Origin: an uncultured Collinsella sp.
Lineage (GTDB): Bacteria; Actinomycetota; Coriobacteriia; Coriobacteriales; Coriobacteriaceae
Length of the DNA stretch: 5,756 bases
Direction: 5' to 3'
NCBI GenBank assembly: GCA_958428675.1
Contig: CAUAGV010000116.1
Location: forward strand, 1 to 5,756
Positions 5,532-5,756 of this stretch are shown here, one piece after another; the stretch's first letter is position 1, and every line of letters begins with the position of its first letter. A program made the position numbers and the translations under genes. The notes beneath the pieces are model-generated. The model made no database searches and was not told the origin of the DNA. It saw nothing but the letters and a program-made list of their open reading frames with translations.

Positions 5532-5756
5532 GTGCGTGCGTTTGCTCGACAAATGACAGAGCGTATGAAGGCGGTGGCGGCAGCAGGTGCCGTCGCCGCC
5601 TTTTGGCTTGCCGTGTGGATGCTGGTGGCGGCGCTGGTGGCGCAGCCGCTGATCTTGCCGGGGCCGGGCGCTGTTGCCTTGGCGCTGCTGCGCCTGGTGT
5701 GCGACGGCGGTACCTGGGCGATTTTGGTGGGCTCGGGCGCGCGGATACTGGGCGGG
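5532..5756 (+). CDS. ABC transporter permease (SsuC/TauC-like), 5' part
   Basis: The first 75 residues of an inner-membrane permease; the frame stays open to the window end. Residues about 14-40 form one hydrophobic membrane helix (FWLAVWMLVAALVAQ inside it). It is followed by PLILPGPGAVALALLRLV (39-56), which matches the conserved P-x-ILPSP-x-x-V region after the first helix of SsuC/TauC/ThiX permeases. GGTWAILVGSGARILGG (59-75) matches the segment leading into the second helix. Family members are about 250 residues, so roughly two thirds is missing. The start is set at GTG 5532 because GGAG lies six bases upstream and the preceding stop is only three bases away; ATG 5553 or 5565 are alternatives. 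It should form the membrane channel for the lipoprotein's ligand, with an ATPase gene expected downstream. Confidence 0.82.
   Translation, partial: MRAFARQMTERMKAVAAAGAVAAFWLAVWMLVAALVAQPLILPGPGAVALALLRLVCDGGTWAILVGSGARILGG

Noticed and set aside
4800..5552. 250-codon open frame on the minus strand, opposite the lipoprotein gene
   Set aside because: It is antisense to a well-supported gene and shows the same shadow composition (His/Arg/Ala-rich).

Overview
The window looks like part of a chromosome from a high-GC, anaerobic, fermentative actinobacterium. A gut Coriobacteriia such as Collinsella is my best guess. This is inferred from GC-rich codon choice, a phospho-sugar glucosidase next to an [FeFe] hydrogenase, and general protein character; no database search was run.

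Layout, all on the + strand: (1) 1-576 is the 3' part of a GH4 family 6-phospho-alpha-glucosidase gene (GlvA/MalH-like), cut by the left edge. (2) 577-832 is a 256-base intergenic region. It holds a strong hairpin that probably terminates the glucosidase transcript, then a 9-bp inverted repeat that could be an operator, then an apparent 5' leader with two perfect-stem hairpins before a good ribosome binding site. (3) 833 to the right edge is a tightly packed gene set. It encodes a GltD-like FAD/NAD(P)H oxidoreductase with a NuoF-type 4Fe-4S domain at its N-terminus, a multi-cluster group A [FeFe] hydrogenase (HydA, overlapping by 7 bases), an ABC-transporter substrate-binding lipoprotein (2-base gap), and an SsuC/TauC-like ABC permease (3-base gap) that runs off the right edge.

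Likely joint function: the flavoprotein and HydA together look like a two-subunit cytoplasmic NAD(P)H-linked hydrogenase. Electrons would pass between NAD(P)H, FAD, a chain of Fe-S clusters and the H-cluster, allowing re-oxidation of reductant as H2 or the reverse. Pairing with a GltD-like partner matches what is known, from memory, as the glutamate-synthase-linked [FeFe] group A2 type rather than the trimeric HydABC type; no NuoE-like protein and no NuoF FMN/NADH domain is encoded here. The most curious point is that an importer of the NitT/TauT/NMT1 class appears to be translated from the same operon. Its substrate cannot be read from the sequence, and its ATPase gene would be expected just beyond the right edge.
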